DNA of 64,000 nucleotides from Buttiauxella agrestis ATCC 33320 (GCA_024169445.1 JALKFA010000001.1:2914001-2978000), one strand, 5' to 3'; positions 29,912-40,415 are shown, counted from the first letter of the stretch. The notes: a model not told the origin generated them from the sequence alone. A program made the numbers and translations.

Positions 29912-31155
29912 TGGCTTCGCCACTGTCACTGCTTATTGGTTTGCGTTTTAGCCGCGGGCGTCGTCGCAGCGGCATGGTGTCATTGATTTCTGTCATCTCT
30001 ACTCTGGGTATTGCTTTGGGTGTGGCGGTGCTGATTGTCGGTTTAAGTGCGATGAATGGTTTTGAGCGTGAGCTGAACAACCGCATTCTGGCGGTGGTGC
30101 CGCACGGTGAAATCGAGCCGGTTAATCAGCCATTCCATGACTGGAGCGGCGTATTACAGCGCGTTGAGAAAGTGAAAGGCATTGCAGCAGCGGCACCGTA
30201 TATCAACTTTACAGGCCTGGTAGAAAACGGGCCGAATCTGCGCGCTATTCAGGTAAAAGGTGTTGATCCCGCTCAGGAAGTTCGCCTTAGTGCTTTGCCT
30301 CAATATGTGCAAAACAACGCGTGGCAGAATTTTAAAGCCGGTCAGCAACAGATTATTATCGGTAAAGGTGTTGCCGATGCCCTGAAAGTGAAACAGGGCG
30401 ACTGGATCTCGATCATGATCCCGAACAGCGATGGTGGCACCAAACTGCTGCAACCGAAGCGTGTGCGCCTGCAAGTTGCAGGTATTTTGGCGCTCAGCGG
30501 CCAGCTTGATCATAGTTTTGCGATGGTGCCCATGGCGGATGCGCAGAGCTATTTAGATATGGGCGACAGCGTCACAGGTATTGCCATCAAAGTGAATGAT
30601 GTGTTTAACGCCAACCAACTGGTGCGTGATGCCGGTGAAGTGACCAACGCTTACGTGTACATCAAAAGCTGGATTGGCACCTACGGTTACATGTACCGCG
30701 ATATCCAGATGATTCGCGCCATCATGTATCTGGCGATGGTGCTGGTGATCGGCGTGGCCTGTTTTAATATCGTCTCTACGCTGGTGATGGCGGTGAAAGA
30801 CAAAAGTAGTGATATCGCCGTGTTGCGAACGTTGGGGGCGAAAGACGGTTTGATTCGCGCGATTTTCGTCTGGTACGGTCTGCTAGCGGGGTTGTTCGGT
30901 AGCGTAAGCGGGGTGATTGTCGGCGTGTTAGCCTCCTGGCAATTAACCAATATTATCCGCGTGATTGAAAAACTAATCGGCCATCAATTCCTGTCAGGCG
31001 ATATCTACTTTATTGATTTCTTGCCATCAGAACTTCACTGGCTGGACGTATTCTATGTACTGATCACAGCCTTGTTACTGAGTTTGCTCGCCAGTTGGTA
31101 TCCGGCTCGCCGTGCCAGTAATATCGATCCAGCTCGGGTATTAAGCGGACAATAA
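29911..31155 (+). CDS. lolE: Lipoprotein-releasing ABC transporter permease LolE
   Basis: Second membrane subunit of LolCDE, paralogous to LolC; in E. coli it binds the lipoprotein. It has 414 residues, the E. coli length: an N-terminal membrane helix, the MNGFERELN signature near residues 47-55, a periplasmic domain and three C-terminal membrane segments (from about 268). ATG 29911 overlaps the lolD stop. The region 30050-30070 resembles lolC at DNA level (GGTTTTGAGCGTGAGCTG), as expected for paralogs. Confidence 0.96.
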   Translation: MASPLSLLIGLRFSRGRRRSGMVSLISVISTLGIALGVAVLIVGLSAMNGFERELNNRILAVVPHGEIEPVNQPFHDWSGVLQRVEKVKGIAAAAPYINFTGLVENGPNLRAIQVKGVDPAQEVRLSALPQYVQNNAWQNFKAGQQQIIIGKGVADALKVKQGDWISIMIPNSDGGTKLLQPKRVRLQVAGILALSGQLDHSFAMVPMADAQSYLDMGDSVTGIAIKVNDVFNANQLVRDAGEVTNAYVYIKSWIGTYGYMYRDIQMIRAIMYLAMVLVIGVACFNIVSTLVMAVKDKSSDIAVLRTLGAKDGLIRAIFVWYGLLAGLFGSVSGVIVGVLASWQLTNIIRVIEKLIGHQFLSGDIYFIDFLPSELHWLDVFYVLITALLLSLLASWYPARRASNIDPARVLSGQ

Positions 31156-31185
31156 ATTCTAAAAACTGAGGGGAGCGGCAAATCG

Positions 31186-32097
31186 ATGTACTACGGATTT
31201 GACATTGGCGGCACGAAAATGGCTCTTGGAGTTTATGATACTGAACGCCGGTTACAGTGGGAAAAGCGCGTTCCTACGCCACACGATAGCTACGAGAACT
31301 TCCTGGCGGCTATCGTTTCCATGGTACAGGAAGCCGATAGCCGTTTTGGTACTAAAGGGTCGGTAGGCATCGGTATTCCGGGTATGCCGGTCACCGACGA
31401 TGGCACGTTGTATGCGGCAAACGTGCCCGCAGCCAGCGGCAAACCTGTGCAGGCCGACTTGAGCGCGATGCTTGAGCGTGACGTGCGGATGGATAACGAC
31501 GCTAACTGCTTTGCGCTGTCCGAAGCCTGGGATGACGAGTTCCGTGATTATCCGGTGGTGATGGGCTTAATCCTCGGCACTGGTGTCGGTGGTGGCATCA
31601 TCGTCAACGGCAAATCCATTACCGGGCGTAACTACATTACTGGCGAGTTCGGCCATACCCGTCTGCCGGTTGATGCGCTCAACGTGCTGGGGCGTGATAT
31701 TCCGCTTACGCGTTGTGGTTGTGGTCAGCATGGCTGTATCGAAAACTATCTTTCAGGCCGTGGATTTGCGTGGGTTTACCAACACTTCTACTCTGAAGCA
31801 CTGGATTCCAAAGAAATCGTTGCTCGCTATCGTGCGGGTGATGAGAACGCTGTGGCGCACGTCGAACGTTTCGTAGAGCTGTTGGCTTGCTGCCTGGGCA
31901 GCCTGTTAACGGCAATCGATGCGCATCTGGTGGTCATCGGCGGTGGGTTATCTAACTTTACTGAGCTGTACCAGCTACTGCCTGAGCGTTTACCTAAGTA
32001 TCTTTTGCCCGTAGCAAAAGTACCGCGCATTGAACCGGCTCGTCATGGTGATGCCGGTGGCATGCGTGGTGCGGCATTCCTCCATCTCACGGAGTAA
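31186..32097 (+). CDS. nagK: N-acetyl-D-glucosamine kinase NagK
   Basis: Cytoplasmic ROK-family kinase that phosphorylates N-acetylglucosamine, including that freed by NagZ in peptidoglycan recycling. It has 303 residues, as in E. coli. ATP-binding [13 protein letters not shown] lies at 5-17, the catalytic base Asp in [22 protein letters not shown], and the zinc-binding [20 protein letters not shown] 31186 follows GAGGGGAG and lies 30 bases after lolE; cobB starts 3 bases after its stop. Confidence 0.96.
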   Translation: MYYGFDIGGTKMALGVYDTERRLQWEKRVPTPHDSYENFLAAIVSMVQEADSRFGTKGSVGIGIPGMPVTDDGTLYAANVPAASGKPVQADLSAMLERDVRMDNDANCFALSEAWDDEFRDYPVVMGLILGTGVGGGIIVNGKSITGRNYITGEFGHTRLPVDALNVLGRDIPLTRCGCGQHGCIENYLSGRGFAWVYQHFYSEALDSKEIVARYRAGDENAVAHVERFVELLACCLGSLLTAIDAHLVVIGGGLSNFTELYQLLPERLPKYLLPVAKVPRIEPARHGDAGGMRGAAFLHLTE

Positions 32098-32100
32098 CTT

Positions 32101-32925
32101 ATGTTATCGCGTCGTCAACATCGGCTCAGCCGGTTCAGAAAAACCAAACGCTTGCTCAGGCAGCGTTTGCGTCAGCGTGCTTTTTTCAGAGACATTCCTG
32201 GACCTGAAGCGATGGAAAAACCCAGAGTAGTGGTACTGACCGGCGCGGGTATTTCCGCCGAGTCAGGGATTAGGACTTTCCGTGCAACCGATGGCTTGTG
32301 GGAAGAACATCGGGTAGAAGACGTGGCAACGCCGGAAGGCTTCGCCCGTGACCCGCAATTAGTGCAAGCGTTTTATAATGCGCGCCGCCAGCAGCTTCAG
32401 CAGGCAGAAATTAAACCTAATGCGGCTCATCTTGCATTGGCGCGGCTTGAGGAAGAGCTAGGCGACCACTTCCTGTTAGTGACGCAAAATATCGATAACC
32501 TGCATGAGCGTGCCGGTAATAAAAATATTATCCATATGCATGGCGAGCTGCTGAAAGTACGTTGTGCGCAAAGCGGACAAGTTATTGAGTGGAAAGGTGA
32601 CATCACCCCGCAGGATCGCTGCCATTGCTGCCAGCTTTCTGCGCCGCTGCGCCCACATGTTGTCTGGTTTGGTGAAATGCCGCTCGGTATGGATAACATT
32701 TATCAGGCGCTGGCGACGGCAGATTACTTTATTGCCATCGGCACGTCCGGGCACGTCTATCCGGCTGCCGGTTTTGTCCACGAAGCCCGCTTGCAAGGCG
32801 CTCATACCGTTGAACTGAATCTTGAACCGAGCCAGGTTGGCAGCGAGTTCGAAGAGAAGTTTTATGGTTTAGCCAGTGAAGTGGTGCCGGAGTATGTGGA
32901 TAGATTGTTGAAAGGGCTTTCTTAA
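32101..32925 (+). CDS. cobB: NAD-dependent protein deacylase CobB (sirtuin)
   Basis: Removes acetyl and other acyl groups from lysines using NAD+. It has 274 residues, long form with an Arg-rich N-terminal extension (residues about 1-38), as in E. coli and Salmonella. NAD-binding [22 protein letters not shown], the catalytic His in HMHGELL, zinc Cys residues (VRCAQSG, RCHCCQ) and [13 protein letters not shown] are all present. The internal start MEKPRVVV near 32212 would give the short isoform known in Salmonella. It is last of lolCDE-nagK-cobB; the usual E. coli ymfA/ycfZ region is replaced by the 624-bp element. Confidence 0.95.
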   Translation: MLSRRQHRLSRFRKTKRLLRQRLRQRAFFRDIPGPEAMEKPRVVVLTGAGISAESGIRTFRATDGLWEEHRVEDVATPEGFARDPQLVQAFYNARRQQLQQAEIKPNAAHLALARLEEELGDHFLLVTQNIDNLHERAGNKNIIHMHGELLKVRCAQSGQVIEWKGDITPQDRCHCCQLSAPLRPHVVWFGEMPLGMDNIYQALATADYFIAIGTSGHVYPAAGFVHEARLQGAHTVELNLEPSQVGSEFEEKFYGLASEVVPEYVDRLLKGLS

Positions 32926-32929
32926 AACC

Positions 32930-32956
32930 ATCCTCACCCTAACCCTCTCCTTTGGG
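32930..32956 (+). repeat. Truncated CCCTCACC/GGGTGAGG-family palindrome, left part
   Basis: CCTCACCCTAACCCTCTCC is one arm of the repeat whose complete form is at 44599-44652. It stops exactly where the 624-bp element begins. Confidence 0.65.
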
Positions 32957-33580
32957 CTGTCTCTTAGTCACATCTTTGTGAGACGGTTCCTGCCGATTCG
33001 GAGACGGTTCCGTTCACCAGGCGACAGCGTGTTAATGTCGCCACTGAACCGGTGAACGTCTTAGGGTGACCACCGTCGTCACCCTAAGAACCCGGACTCC
33101 CGGCAAATCAATCGCCGCAAGCGGTAAACACCGTTTTTCACCCAACATTCGGGGTCGTTCGCGACGCGTTCCCGACGATCGCTCTCTCACGTGGTTCCCG
33201 ACCACGTGACCCCAACTGAAGGGTAAAAAACGGCGCGATTGAAGCCGGAACACAAGGTCAACGTCAAAACCCAAAGACCACACCGAGCCGGTTTTGACCT
33301 TGTTCCCGGTATAAATTGCCCCAGTGTTCCCCATAAGTCAGGGTTGAGCTGCCGGGAGTCGCGAACGACGCTGATGTTGGGGATAAGCTGGGGTTTACCG
33401 CGCAGCGGCAATTTAATGACCGGGTGCCTGGATTATCAAGGGGTTGGCGTTAACCCCTTGATACGTTCACCGTTTTCGGGAATTACAGAGATAACAGAAC
33501 GCACGCGTGAACGGAAAATCAACGAGGCATACAGGTCTCACCCTGACAAAATGCCCGGGTGAGTTATGTATAAGAGACAG
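32957..33580. mobile_element. 624-bp hairpin-rich non-coding element with Tn5-like ends (candidate MITE)
   Basis: The left end reads CTGTCTCTTAGTCACATCT; the right end, read inward on the minus strand, is CTGTCTCTTATACATAACT. Both share CTGTCTCTTA with the Tn5/IS50 mosaic-type end. Inside are compound hairpin 33011-33058, perfect 10-bp stem 33061-33087, perfect 8-bp stem 33187-33209, alternative pairings 33253-33302, and perfect 12-bp stem 33434-33463. Short open frames lack ribosome sites and run through the hairpins, so no transposase is seen. It interrupts a chromosomal palindromic repeat, but no clear 9-bp target duplication is visible. Together with its flanking repeats it fills the whole gap between cobB and potD. 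Confidence 0.65.
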
Positions 33581-33619
33581 CCTTGAAGGAGAGGGGATAC
33601 TCCGGTGGGACCGTCGGGT

Positions 33620-33660
33620 GTGCTCCCTCTCCTTTGGGAGAGGGCCGGGGTGAGGGGATA
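33620..33660 (+). repeat. CCCTCTCC palindrome beside potD
   Basis: CCCTCTCC-TTTG-GGAGAGGG hairpin (33625-33644) continuing with CCGGGGTGAGGGG; same repeat family as at 44599-44652. It may act as the potD-side terminator, though no T-run follows on the minus strand. Confidence 0.6.
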
Positions 33661-33674
33661 CATCAACGCTAAAC

Positions 33675-34721
33675 TCAGCGTCCCGCCTTCAACTTCTGAA
33701 AGTAATTCTCATAAATCGCACTGGCATCGCCGACATCGTTCTGCCACTCGCCATTTTTCAACACTGCTTCATCCGGATAGAGCGTCTTATCGCCTGATAT
33801 TTCTTTTGGCAGCAGCTTACGTGCTTCGAGGTTTGGCGTCGGGTAACCGATCGTTTCTGCGACCTGTTTTGCCACATCCGGGCGCAGCAGGAAGTTAATC
33901 AGTTTCAGCGCACCGTCGACGTTTTTGGCATTGGCCGGAATGGAAAGGTTATCCATCCAGAAAATCCCACCTTCTTTCGGCCAGACGATTTCCAGCGGCG
34001 TGCCAGCCTGGCGGGCAACAAACGCAGAACCATTCCACACCATGCCGAGATTCACTTCGCCTTCCATAAATGGGTTGGCTGGGTTATCCGAGTTGAAAGC
34101 TGCCACGTTTGGCATCAGCTTTTGCAGTTCGTGATAAGCCGCTTCAATCTCTTTCGGGTCAGTGGTGTTGCCGGAATAACCCAGTTTGCGTAATGCGACC
34201 TGGAACACTTCACGTGCATCATCAGTCAACAGCAAACTTTGTTTGTATTCTGGCTTCCACAAATCTGCCCAACTGGTGACCGTTTTCGGGTCGATGGCAT
34301 CGCTGTTTACGCCAATTGCCGTAGCACCCCAGATGTAGGGAATGGAGTAATCGTTATTGGGATCGAACGGCTTGTTGAGCATCTCAGGGGCGAGATTTTT
34401 GAAATTGCTCAGCTTGCTTTTATCGATCTTTTGGATCATGCCTTCTTTGCGCATTTTCGCCACAAAGTAAGTTGATGGCACCACTAAATCATAGGCACCG
34501 TCTTTATAAGTTTTGAGCTTGGCGTACATGGTTTCATTCGACTCGTAAGTCGAATAAATCACTTTGATGCCGGTTTCTTTAGTGAACTGTTCAAGCAGGC
34601 CTGGCGGCACATACTCGGTCCAGTTATAGAAATAGAGCGTCTTGCTGTCATCGGCATGTGCAGCGCCGAAACTCAGTACCAGTGCGCTAGCAGCTAGCAG
34701 GTGGCGTGGCCATTTGGTCAT
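33675..34721 (-). CDS. potD: Spermidine/putrescine-binding periplasmic protein PotD
   Basis: Periplasmic receptor of the spermidine-preferential importer PotABCD. It has 348 residues, as in E. coli. The signal peptide is MTKWPRHLLAASALVLSFG, with AHA cleavage near residue 23. The mature protein has LYFYNWTEYVPPGLLEQF and WKPEYKQSLLLTDDAREVF; these Trp, Tyr, Asp and Glu residues correspond to the polyamine-binding pocket of the family. ATG 34721 overlaps the potC stop by 4 bases. It is last gene of the minus-strand potABCD operon, convergent with cobB. Confidence 0.96.
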   Translation of the reverse strand: MTKWPRHLLAASALVLSFGAAHADDSKTLYFYNWTEYVPPGLLEQFTKETGIKVIYSTYESNETMYAKLKTYKDGAYDLVVPSTYFVAKMRKEGMIQKIDKSKLSNFKNLAPEMLNKPFDPNNDYSIPYIWGATAIGVNSDAIDPKTVTSWADLWKPEYKQSLLLTDDAREVFQVALRKLGYSGNTTDPKEIEAAYHELQKLMPNVAAFNSDNPANPFMEGEVNLGMVWNGSAFVARQAGTPLEIVWPKEGGIFWMDNLSIPANAKNVDGALKLINFLLRPDVAKQVAETIGYPTPNLEARKLLPKEISGDKTLYPDEAVLKNGEWQNDVGDASAIYENYFQKLKAGR

Positions 34722-35509
34722 TTTAACGTCCCCTGAATTTTGGTTTTATCACGAAGAATAAGCTGACTGGCAACCACCAGGACCAGCGAGAGTACCAACA
34801 GAATAGTAGCCAGCGCGTTCACCTCAGGTGAAACGCCGACCTTCACCATTGAGTAAATTTTCAATGGCAAAATTTCATAACTTGGCCCAGTGACGAATGA
34901 GGAAACCACCACATCATCCATCGACAGGGTAAAACTGAGCAACCAACCCGCGGCTACCGCAGGCATCGCCAGCGGCATCAGGATCTTGCGCAAAATCGTA
35001 ATTTCGCTGGCACCTAAATCTTTCGCAGCTTCCAGCATCCGTACATCAAACCCTTTGAGTCGCGAATAGACGGTGACAACCACAAATGGCAGGCAGAAAG
35101 TGATGTGTGAAAACAGCAGCGACCAAAAGCCAAGCGAAACGCCGAGCAGCATAAACAACACCAGCAGTGAAATCGCCATCACGATATCAGGCGACATCAT
35201 CACCACAAATAGCATACCGCTGACGAATGGCTTGCCGCGAAAACGGTAGCGATACAGCGCCACGGCAGTCAGCGAGCCAATCAGCGTTGCCACCGTGGCG
35301 GAAACCACCGCCATCGTCAGCGAGTGTTGAGCGGCTTGCAGCAGACTGTCGTTGTTCATCAGCAGGCTATACCACTTGCCCGTAAAGCCTTGCCAGTTAA
35401 TACCGAAACGCGAACTGTTAAACGAATTGACGATCAAAATGATAATCGGGATGTACAAATACGCGTAGATGGCGCTCATAAAGCCGCCACGGAGCAGGCG
35501 ACCGATCAT
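34718..35509 (-). CDS. potC: Spermidine/putrescine ABC transporter permease PotC
   Basis: Inner-membrane permease of PotABCD. It has 263 residues and about six membrane segments. The EAA loop that contacts the ATPase is MLEAAKDLGASEITILRKILMPLAMPA, around 155-181. Both ends overlap neighbours by 4 bases (potB upstream, potD downstream), as expected for a tightly coupled operon. Confidence 0.96.
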   Translation of the reverse strand: MIGRLLRGGFMSAIYAYLYIPIIILIVNSFNSSRFGINWQGFTGKWYSLLMNNDSLLQAAQHSLTMAVVSATVATLIGSLTAVALYRYRFRGKPFVSGMLFVVMMSPDIVMAISLLVLFMLLGVSLGFWSLLFSHITFCLPFVVVTVYSRLKGFDVRMLEAAKDLGASEITILRKILMPLAMPAVAAGWLLSFTLSMDDVVVSSFVTGPSYEILPLKIYSMVKVGVSPEVNALATILLVLSLVLVVASQLILRDKTKIQGTLK

Positions 35510-36363
35510 TCTAATTCCACCTTCTTATTCAGCAAACTGGCGGCACGCCAGTAAATCAGCAGCATCAGGCCCATCACCAGCGTGAGGGTAATGCTGGTCG
35601 CCGCGCCAAATGGCCAGTCGCGGATGTTCAGGAACTGGCTTTTTATGACGTTACCAATCAGCAGGTTTTTCGCGCCACCCATTAAGTCGGAAACGTAAAA
35701 CAGCCCCATCGCGGGCAGCATCACTAACAAGCACCCGGCAATAATGCCCGGCATGGTGAGCGGAATAATAATGCGGATAAAGGTTTGTAGTTTGCTGGCA
35801 CCTAAATCACGCGCCGCTTCCAGCAGCGGTTTATCGAGCTTTTCAATGCTCGAGTACAGTGGCATTACCATAAATGGTAGCAGGATATACACCAGGCCAA
35901 GGATGACGGCGCTTTCGGTGTACATGATACGAATCGGCGTATCAATCACCCCAAGCCACAGCAAAAACTCATTCATAACCCCTTTGGTGCTGAGGAAAAT
36001 TTTCAGCCCGTAGATACGAATTAATGAGTTGGTCCAGAAGGGAACGATCAGCAAAAACAACAATAAAGGGCGCACACGTTCCGGTAATCGCGCAAGGAAC
36101 CAGGCAAACGGATAACCCAACACCAGGCAGGCGAGGGTAGCAATCACCGCCATATTGAGCGAGTGCAGCAACACCTGTGCATATAAAGGGTCAGCAAGCC
36201 GGGTGTAATTATCCAGAGTGAAAACCATGCTGACGAAATTAGCGTCATCACGGGTCAGGAAACTGGTGCCGATGATCATCAGATTGGGCAGGAACACGAA
36301 CAGCACCAGCCAACCGACGACAGTGGCGATCACAACGTTCTGGAATTTACGCGAGCTCTTCAT
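35506..36363 (-). CDS. potB: Spermidine/putrescine ABC transporter permease PotB
   Basis: Partner permease of PotC. From ATG 36363 ([11 protein letters not shown]) it has 285 residues; the open frame runs nine codons further up into potA but that extension has no family support. It has six membrane segments and an EAA loop, [20 protein letters not shown], in the C-terminal half. It overlaps potA by 17 bases and potC by 4. Confidence 0.95.
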   Translation of the reverse strand: MKSSRKFQNVVIATVVGWLVLFVFLPNLMIIGTSFLTRDDANFVSMVFTLDNYTRLADPLYAQVLLHSLNMAVIATLACLVLGYPFAWFLARLPERVRPLLLFLLIVPFWTNSLIRIYGLKIFLSTKGVMNEFLLWLGVIDTPIRIMYTESAVILGLVYILLPFMVMPLYSSIEKLDKPLLEAARDLGASKLQTFIRIIIPLTMPGIIAGCLLVMLPAMGLFYVSDLMGGAKNLLIGNVIKSQFLNIRDWPFGAATSITLTLVMGLMLLIYWRAASLLNKKVELE

Positions 36364-37483
36364 CTGCCAGCACGACCTCCCAACTTTCAACCCAGTTTAT
36401 CGACATTTTCTGGTCGAGCGTGTGGTCAAAATCAGGGTCATCTTCATTGAAGAATTCGCTGACCATCACCATTTTGCCGTTTTCCAGCTCGACATTAGAT
36501 TCCAGCGTCATGCCTTTATAGTTACGTTCTCGCACATAGCCGATTAAACCATCGGCCACATGATTCTCGTTTATTTCTTCCACACGCAGATCTTCAGGGC
36601 GCAACAACACTTTCAAATGCTGGCCGACCGTAACCGGCATGCTCGCGTAAATGTGGCATTCGCGACCTTCAACGAAGGCCCGAACGCGCTGTTCATCGAC
36701 TCGTTCGATAACAGTCGCATCAAAAATGTTGATTTCACCGATAAAGCTCGCCACGAACAGGTTTTTCGGTTCTTCGTAAATTTCGCGTGGCGTGCCGTCT
36801 TGCTCAATGCGGCCATTACGCATCACCACAATCCGGTCGGACATAGTTAACGCTTCTTCCTGGTCGTGAGTGACGAATACGAAAGTAATGCCGAGTTTGC
36901 GTTGCAGCGCTTTTAATTCGTTCTGCATCTGCTTGCGTAATTTGTAATCAAGCGCGGAAAGCGACTCATCAAGCAATAATAGACGCGGTTTATTGACCAC
37001 CGCCCGCGCAATGGCCACACGCTGTTGCTGGCCACCAGAAAGCTGATGCGGTAAACGTCGTGCATATTCCTCTAACTGCACCATTTTCAACGCTTCGGTC
37101 ACGCGTGGGGTAATCTCGGCGGCGGGTGTTTTCTGCATCCGTAAACCGAAAGCGACGTTTTCAAAAACGGTCATATGAGGAAACAGCGCGTAGCTCTGGA
37201 AGACGGTATTGACGTGGCGGTGCTCGGCTGGAACCTGCGTGATATCCTGGCCATCAAGTGAGATCGTGCCAGAATCCGCGCTTTCCAGTCCGGCGATGAT
37301 GCGCAGCACCGTGGTTTTGCCGCAGCCGGAAGGGCCAAGGAGTGTCAGAAATTCACCATTATTGATGGTGAGGGATAAATCAGAAATAACGGTTTTACCC
37401 TCAAAGCTCTTATCTACGCCTGCCAGTTCTACCAGCGGCGAGAGCGAACATTGCAGTGTCTTCAATTTTTTACGCTGTCCCAT
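36347..37483 (-). CDS. potA: Spermidine/putrescine ABC transporter ATPase PotA
   Basis: ATPase of PotABCD. From ATG 37483 (MGQRKKLK) it has 378 residues as in E. coli; 16 upstream in-frame codons are not conserved. Walker A is GPSGCGKTT, the Q-loop is in [16 protein letters not shown], the signature is [14 protein letters not shown], Walker [13 protein letters not shown] and the switch His in VTHDQEEA. The C-terminal TOBE regulatory domain holds [14 protein letters not shown]. It is the first gene of the operon, divergent from pepT. Confidence 0.96.
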   Translation of the reverse strand: MGQRKKLKTLQCSLSPLVELAGVDKSFEGKTVISDLSLTINNGEFLTLLGPSGCGKTTVLRIIAGLESADSGTISLDGQDITQVPAEHRHVNTVFQSYALFPHMTVFENVAFGLRMQKTPAAEITPRVTEALKMVQLEEYARRLPHQLSGGQQQRVAIARAVVNKPRLLLLDESLSALDYKLRKQMQNELKALQRKLGITFVFVTHDQEEALTMSDRIVVMRNGRIEQDGTPREIYEEPKNLFVASFIGEINIFDATVIERVDEQRVRAFVEGRECHIYASMPVTVGQHLKVLLRPEDLRVEEINENHVADGLIGYVRERNYKGMTLESNVELENGKMVMVSEFFNEDDPDFDHTLDQKMSINWVESWEVVLADEELA

Positions 37484-37771
37484 ATAAGACGCATCAAATT
37501 TCGGGCTGATGCGGGGTTTGTGATTAACCACCTTGCGGTTTTTGCACGTTGAGTAAGGGCAAGCATTCTACGGCAAAGCATTGAAATCGCCAATGCTTGC
37601 TGCCTTTCAGCCGTTTGAATTTGATTGGTATTCAAGCAGCAAACACCAAATCCGCTCGCATTGCATTACATTCGTGACTATTTTCATCTCTGGTAGGTTA
37701 AAAGTGACCTGACGCAATATTTGCATTTGTGGCTTACTGATAATGAAGTCACAAAAATTGAGGATAGCGAC

Positions 37772-38998
37772 ATGGATAAATTACTTGACCGATTCTTACA
37801 TTATGTCTCTTTGGATACACAGTCCAAATCCGGCGTAAAACAAGTTCCCAGCACCGAAGGGCAGTGGAAGTTGTTGCGGTTACTGAAAGAGCAAATGGAA
37901 GAGATGGGTTTGGTGAATGTGACGCTAGGCGATCATGGCACCGTGATGGGGACGCTACCGTCTAATGTGGATAAAAAAGTCCCTGCCATCGGCTTTATCT
38001 CCCACGTAGATACCGCGCCTGATTTTTCAGGTAAAAACGTCAATCCACAAATTGTAGAAAATTATCGCGGTGGCGACATCGCGCTGGGGATTGGTGATGA
38101 AGTGCTGTCACCAGTGATGTTCCCTGTGCTGCACCAGTTGCTGGGGCAAACGCTGATTACCACCGATGGTAAAACGCTACTTGGCGCTGACGATAAAGCC
38201 GGTGTTGCCGAAATCATGACGGCACTTGCGGTAATGAAAGAGAAAAATGTTCCGCACGGTGATATTCGAGTGGCTTTCACGCCAGATGAAGAAGTCGGCA
38301 AAGGTGCTAAACACTTTGACGTTGAAGCATTCGATGCTCAGTGGGCATATACCGTAGATGGCGGTGGAGTCGGTGAGCTGGAGTGTGAGAACTTCAACGC
38401 AGCCTCAGTGACTATCAAGATCGTCGGCAACAATGTTCACCCTGGTTCTGCGAAAGGGGTGATGGTCAACGCGCTTTCGCTTGCCGCCCGCATTCATGCT
38501 GAAGTGCCGGCTAATGAAAGCCCTGAATGCACTGAAGGCTACGAAGGTTTTTATCATCTTCATGGCATGAAAGGGTCGGTTGACCGCGCAGAAATGCACT
38601 ACATCATCCGCGATTTTGACCGCGAACAGTTCGAAGCGCGTAAACGCAAGATGATGGATATCGCCAAAAAAGTGGGTAAAGGATTACATCCGGATTGTTA
38701 CATTGAGTTGGTTATCGACGACAGTTATTACAACATGCGCGAGAAAGTTGCTGAGCACCCTTACATTGTGGACGTGGCACAGCAGGCGATGCGCGATTGC
38801 GATATAGAACCTATTCTGAAACCAATTCGCGGCGGCACCGATGGCGCACAGTTGTCATTTAAAGGTTTGCCTTGCCCGAACCTGTTTACCGGCGGCTATA
38901 ACTACCACGGCAAACACGAGTTTGTGACGCTGGAAGGGATGGAAAAAGCGGTAGCGGTGATTGTCAGGATTGCGGAGCTGACGGCAGAGCAGGGGTGA
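37772..38998 (+). CDS. pepT: Peptidase T (tripeptide aminopeptidase) PepT
   Basis: Zinc aminopeptidase of family M20 that removes the N-terminal residue from tripeptides in the cytoplasm. It has 408 residues from ATG 37772; the frame is open 17 codons upstream, but the family start is MDKLL. Metal and catalytic residues are visible in [38 protein letters not shown] and the C-terminal NYHGKHEF. Anaerobic FNR induction is known for this gene in Salmonella; TTGATTGGTATTCAA at 37621-37635 only partly resembles an FNR box. Confidence 0.96.
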   Translation: MDKLLDRFLHYVSLDTQSKSGVKQVPSTEGQWKLLRLLKEQMEEMGLVNVTLGDHGTVMGTLPSNVDKKVPAIGFISHVDTAPDFSGKNVNPQIVENYRGGDIALGIGDEVLSPVMFPVLHQLLGQTLITTDGKTLLGADDKAGVAEIMTALAVMKEKNVPHGDIRVAFTPDEEVGKGAKHFDVEAFDAQWAYTVDGGGVGELECENFNAASVTIKIVGNNVHPGSAKGVMVNALSLAARIHAEVPANESPECTEGYEGFYHLHGMKGSVDRAEMHYIIRDFDREQFEARKRKMMDIAKKVGKGLHPDCYIELVIDDSYYNMREKVAEHPYIVDVAQQAMRDCDIEPILKPIRGGTDGAQLSFKGLPCPNLFTGGYNYHGKHEFVTLEGMEKAVAVIVRIAELTAEQG

Positions 38999-39025
38999 TA
39001 TAACCAATTGCTGGTGGGGCGGTAG

Positions 39026-39055
39026 ATAATAAAGGGGCGGAAGCCCCTTTATTAT
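39026..39055. terminator. Bidirectional terminator after pepT
   Basis: Perfect 13-bp stem ATAATAAAGGGGC / GCCCCTTTATTAT with loop GGAA. Confidence 0.85.
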
Positions 39056-39246
39056 TAGCTTATGAATAATATGACAGTCTGTTTAGTGCCAGGTGCGGAC
39101 GTTATCTAACGATGTAACTCGATTGTCACCATCTCTAGATTTCATCATAACAACCTTATTCGCATACACTTTGCCCAGAATTGATACAAGTATTTTGCGA
39201 AATCAGGCGTGCGAGTAATCATGAGAGCTTACGGATTAAAATTACG

Positions 39247-39867
39247 ATGAAAGTGATACTGGTGAGGCATGCAGAAACCGAGTGGAATCTGAACAGGATT
39301 ATTCAGGGGCATAGCGATAGCATCATAACTCCTCGGGGTATGAGAGAAACATCTGCATTAGTGACAACGCTTGTTGAAAGAGCATATCCAATAGAGTGTA
39401 TTTACAGTTCACCACTTGAGCGTGCATGGCTGATGGGCGTGAGTTTGGCGGAAGGTCTTCACTGCCCATTAATCATGGAACCGTCCCTTAAAGAACAGGC
39501 TTTTGGTCTTTTTGAAGGGATCGCATCAGAGCGACTAACACGCTGTAATCCGGATGATGCAAATGCGTTATTCGAGCGCGATGCAAATTATTGCCCCCCA
39601 GCGGGGGAGACACTGGCTCAGGCTTCTCACCGAATAATACATTTCTTACATAATCTGCAAGAAGCTAAAGAATATCAGACGGTATGTATTGTTTCTCATG
39701 GGCATGTTAGCCAAGGTGTTCTGGCGCAGCTAAAAGAAGGGGTTATCGATAATTTTCCTCGTTATGCCCAACCAAACGCGAGTTACTCTGTTTTTGAACT
39801 CGTTGACGGGAAATGTACAGGGCTTCGATGGGGAATTTCTACACATCTATTGAAACTAGAAAGATAG
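39247..39867 (+). CDS. Histidine phosphatase superfamily protein
   Basis: Branch 1 histidine phosphatase/phosphoglycerate-mutase-like protein of 206 residues; the substrate is not readable from sequence. The phosphorylated His lies in LVRHAETEWN (residues 6-15). The acidic residue region is SLKEQAFGLFEG, and the second His is in IVSHGHVSQGVL. ATG 39247 is chosen because it directly starts the conserved domain; the open frame reaches 39181. It is more AT-rich than the backbone and lies where E. coli has no gene, which suggests accessory DNA. Similar enzymes include alpha-ribazole phosphatase CobC and GpmB-like proteins. Confidence 0.8.
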   Translation: MKVILVRHAETEWNLNRIIQGHSDSIITPRGMRETSALVTTLVERAYPIECIYSSPLERAWLMGVSLAEGLHCPLIMEPSLKEQAFGLFEGIASERLTRCNPDDANALFERDANYCPPAGETLAQASHRIIHFLHNLQEAKEYQTVCIVSHGHVSQGVLAQLKEGVIDNFPRYAQPNASYSVFELVDGKCTGLRWGISTHLLKLER

Positions 39868-40314
39868 ATGCTTTTTGGGGCATGAGACGTTATTCAGGCG
39901 AGCAATATAATTTCCACTCTTCGCTCATAGCTGACGTTCGTTCATGGCTTTCAGGAAGTCTCGCTTAGGCGAACTCCAGGCCACTAAAACGCCTTCCATA
40001 CATATAGTATTCCCTTTGGCAATAAATCTTGGTAGTGGCTAGAGCTATGTATTTTTTCACCATAATTAAAAAATACATTCTAAATAGCCACCATCAAAAA
40101 ATAATTACACCATAACTAAATATAATTCAGTAACTCAGTATTTATATAAAATAAATAACGTTTAAAGTAACTGCTAATAACTCTTGAAATCCCAAATGCC
40201 AGTTTTCATTTAATTGTGACCCACGCCGAAAATTTTCGGTTTCCAATAATTAAGCACAGTTCCACTGTTGACTTGTACAGTGCTTTTGGCAGAGAGTAAG
40301 CAGATGGAAAGATA
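39868..40314. other. AT-rich gap with no gene seen
   Basis: There is no supported gene between the phosphatase stop and the truncated ERIC. The stretch 40040-40200 is very AT-rich. An AAGCAC...GTGCTTTT inverted repeat at about 40250-40286 may be a weak terminator. Confidence 0.5.
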
Positions 40315-40386
40315 TTATCCAAAATAATTCGAGTTGCATTGAGGTGGCAAGCCAACACCGGTGCAGTTCGAAGTATGAAGGGTATT
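40315..40386 (-). repeat. Internally deleted ERIC element
   Basis: The left part (TATCCAAAATAATTCGAGTT and GAGGTGGCAAG) and the right part (CCAAC, GTGCAGTTCGAAGTATGA, AGGGTAT) match the two ends of an ERIC/IRU repeat. The central palindrome core (about 55 bp, including TTACNTAAGTAA) is missing. The orientation is opposite to the full ERIC at 40990. Confidence 0.65.
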
Positions 40387-40388
40387 AA

Positions 40389-40415
40389 ATGAATCGCCCC
40401 CGCCTGGTGCTGTAA
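40389..40415 (+). CDS. Candidate 8-codon leader peptide
   Basis: ATG 40389 is 6 bases after GAAGGG and encodes MNRPRLVL followed by TAA. The ORF lies within the 5' arm and loop of the hairpin at 40396-40429, just upstream of the unknown 176-aa gene. This arrangement recalls leader-peptide control, but no repeated amino-acid codons are present. It could equally be chance; expression is unproven. Confidence 0.3.
   Translation: MNRPRLVL

Noticed and set aside
33239-33562. 107-aa frame in the 624-bp element as a real gene or transposase
   Set aside because: No ribosome site, it passes through perfect hairpins and has no DDE-type motif.
37621-37635. FNR box upstream of pepT
   Set aside because: TTGATTGGTATTCAA has one good half-site but the second is shifted by one base; too weak to list as a feature.
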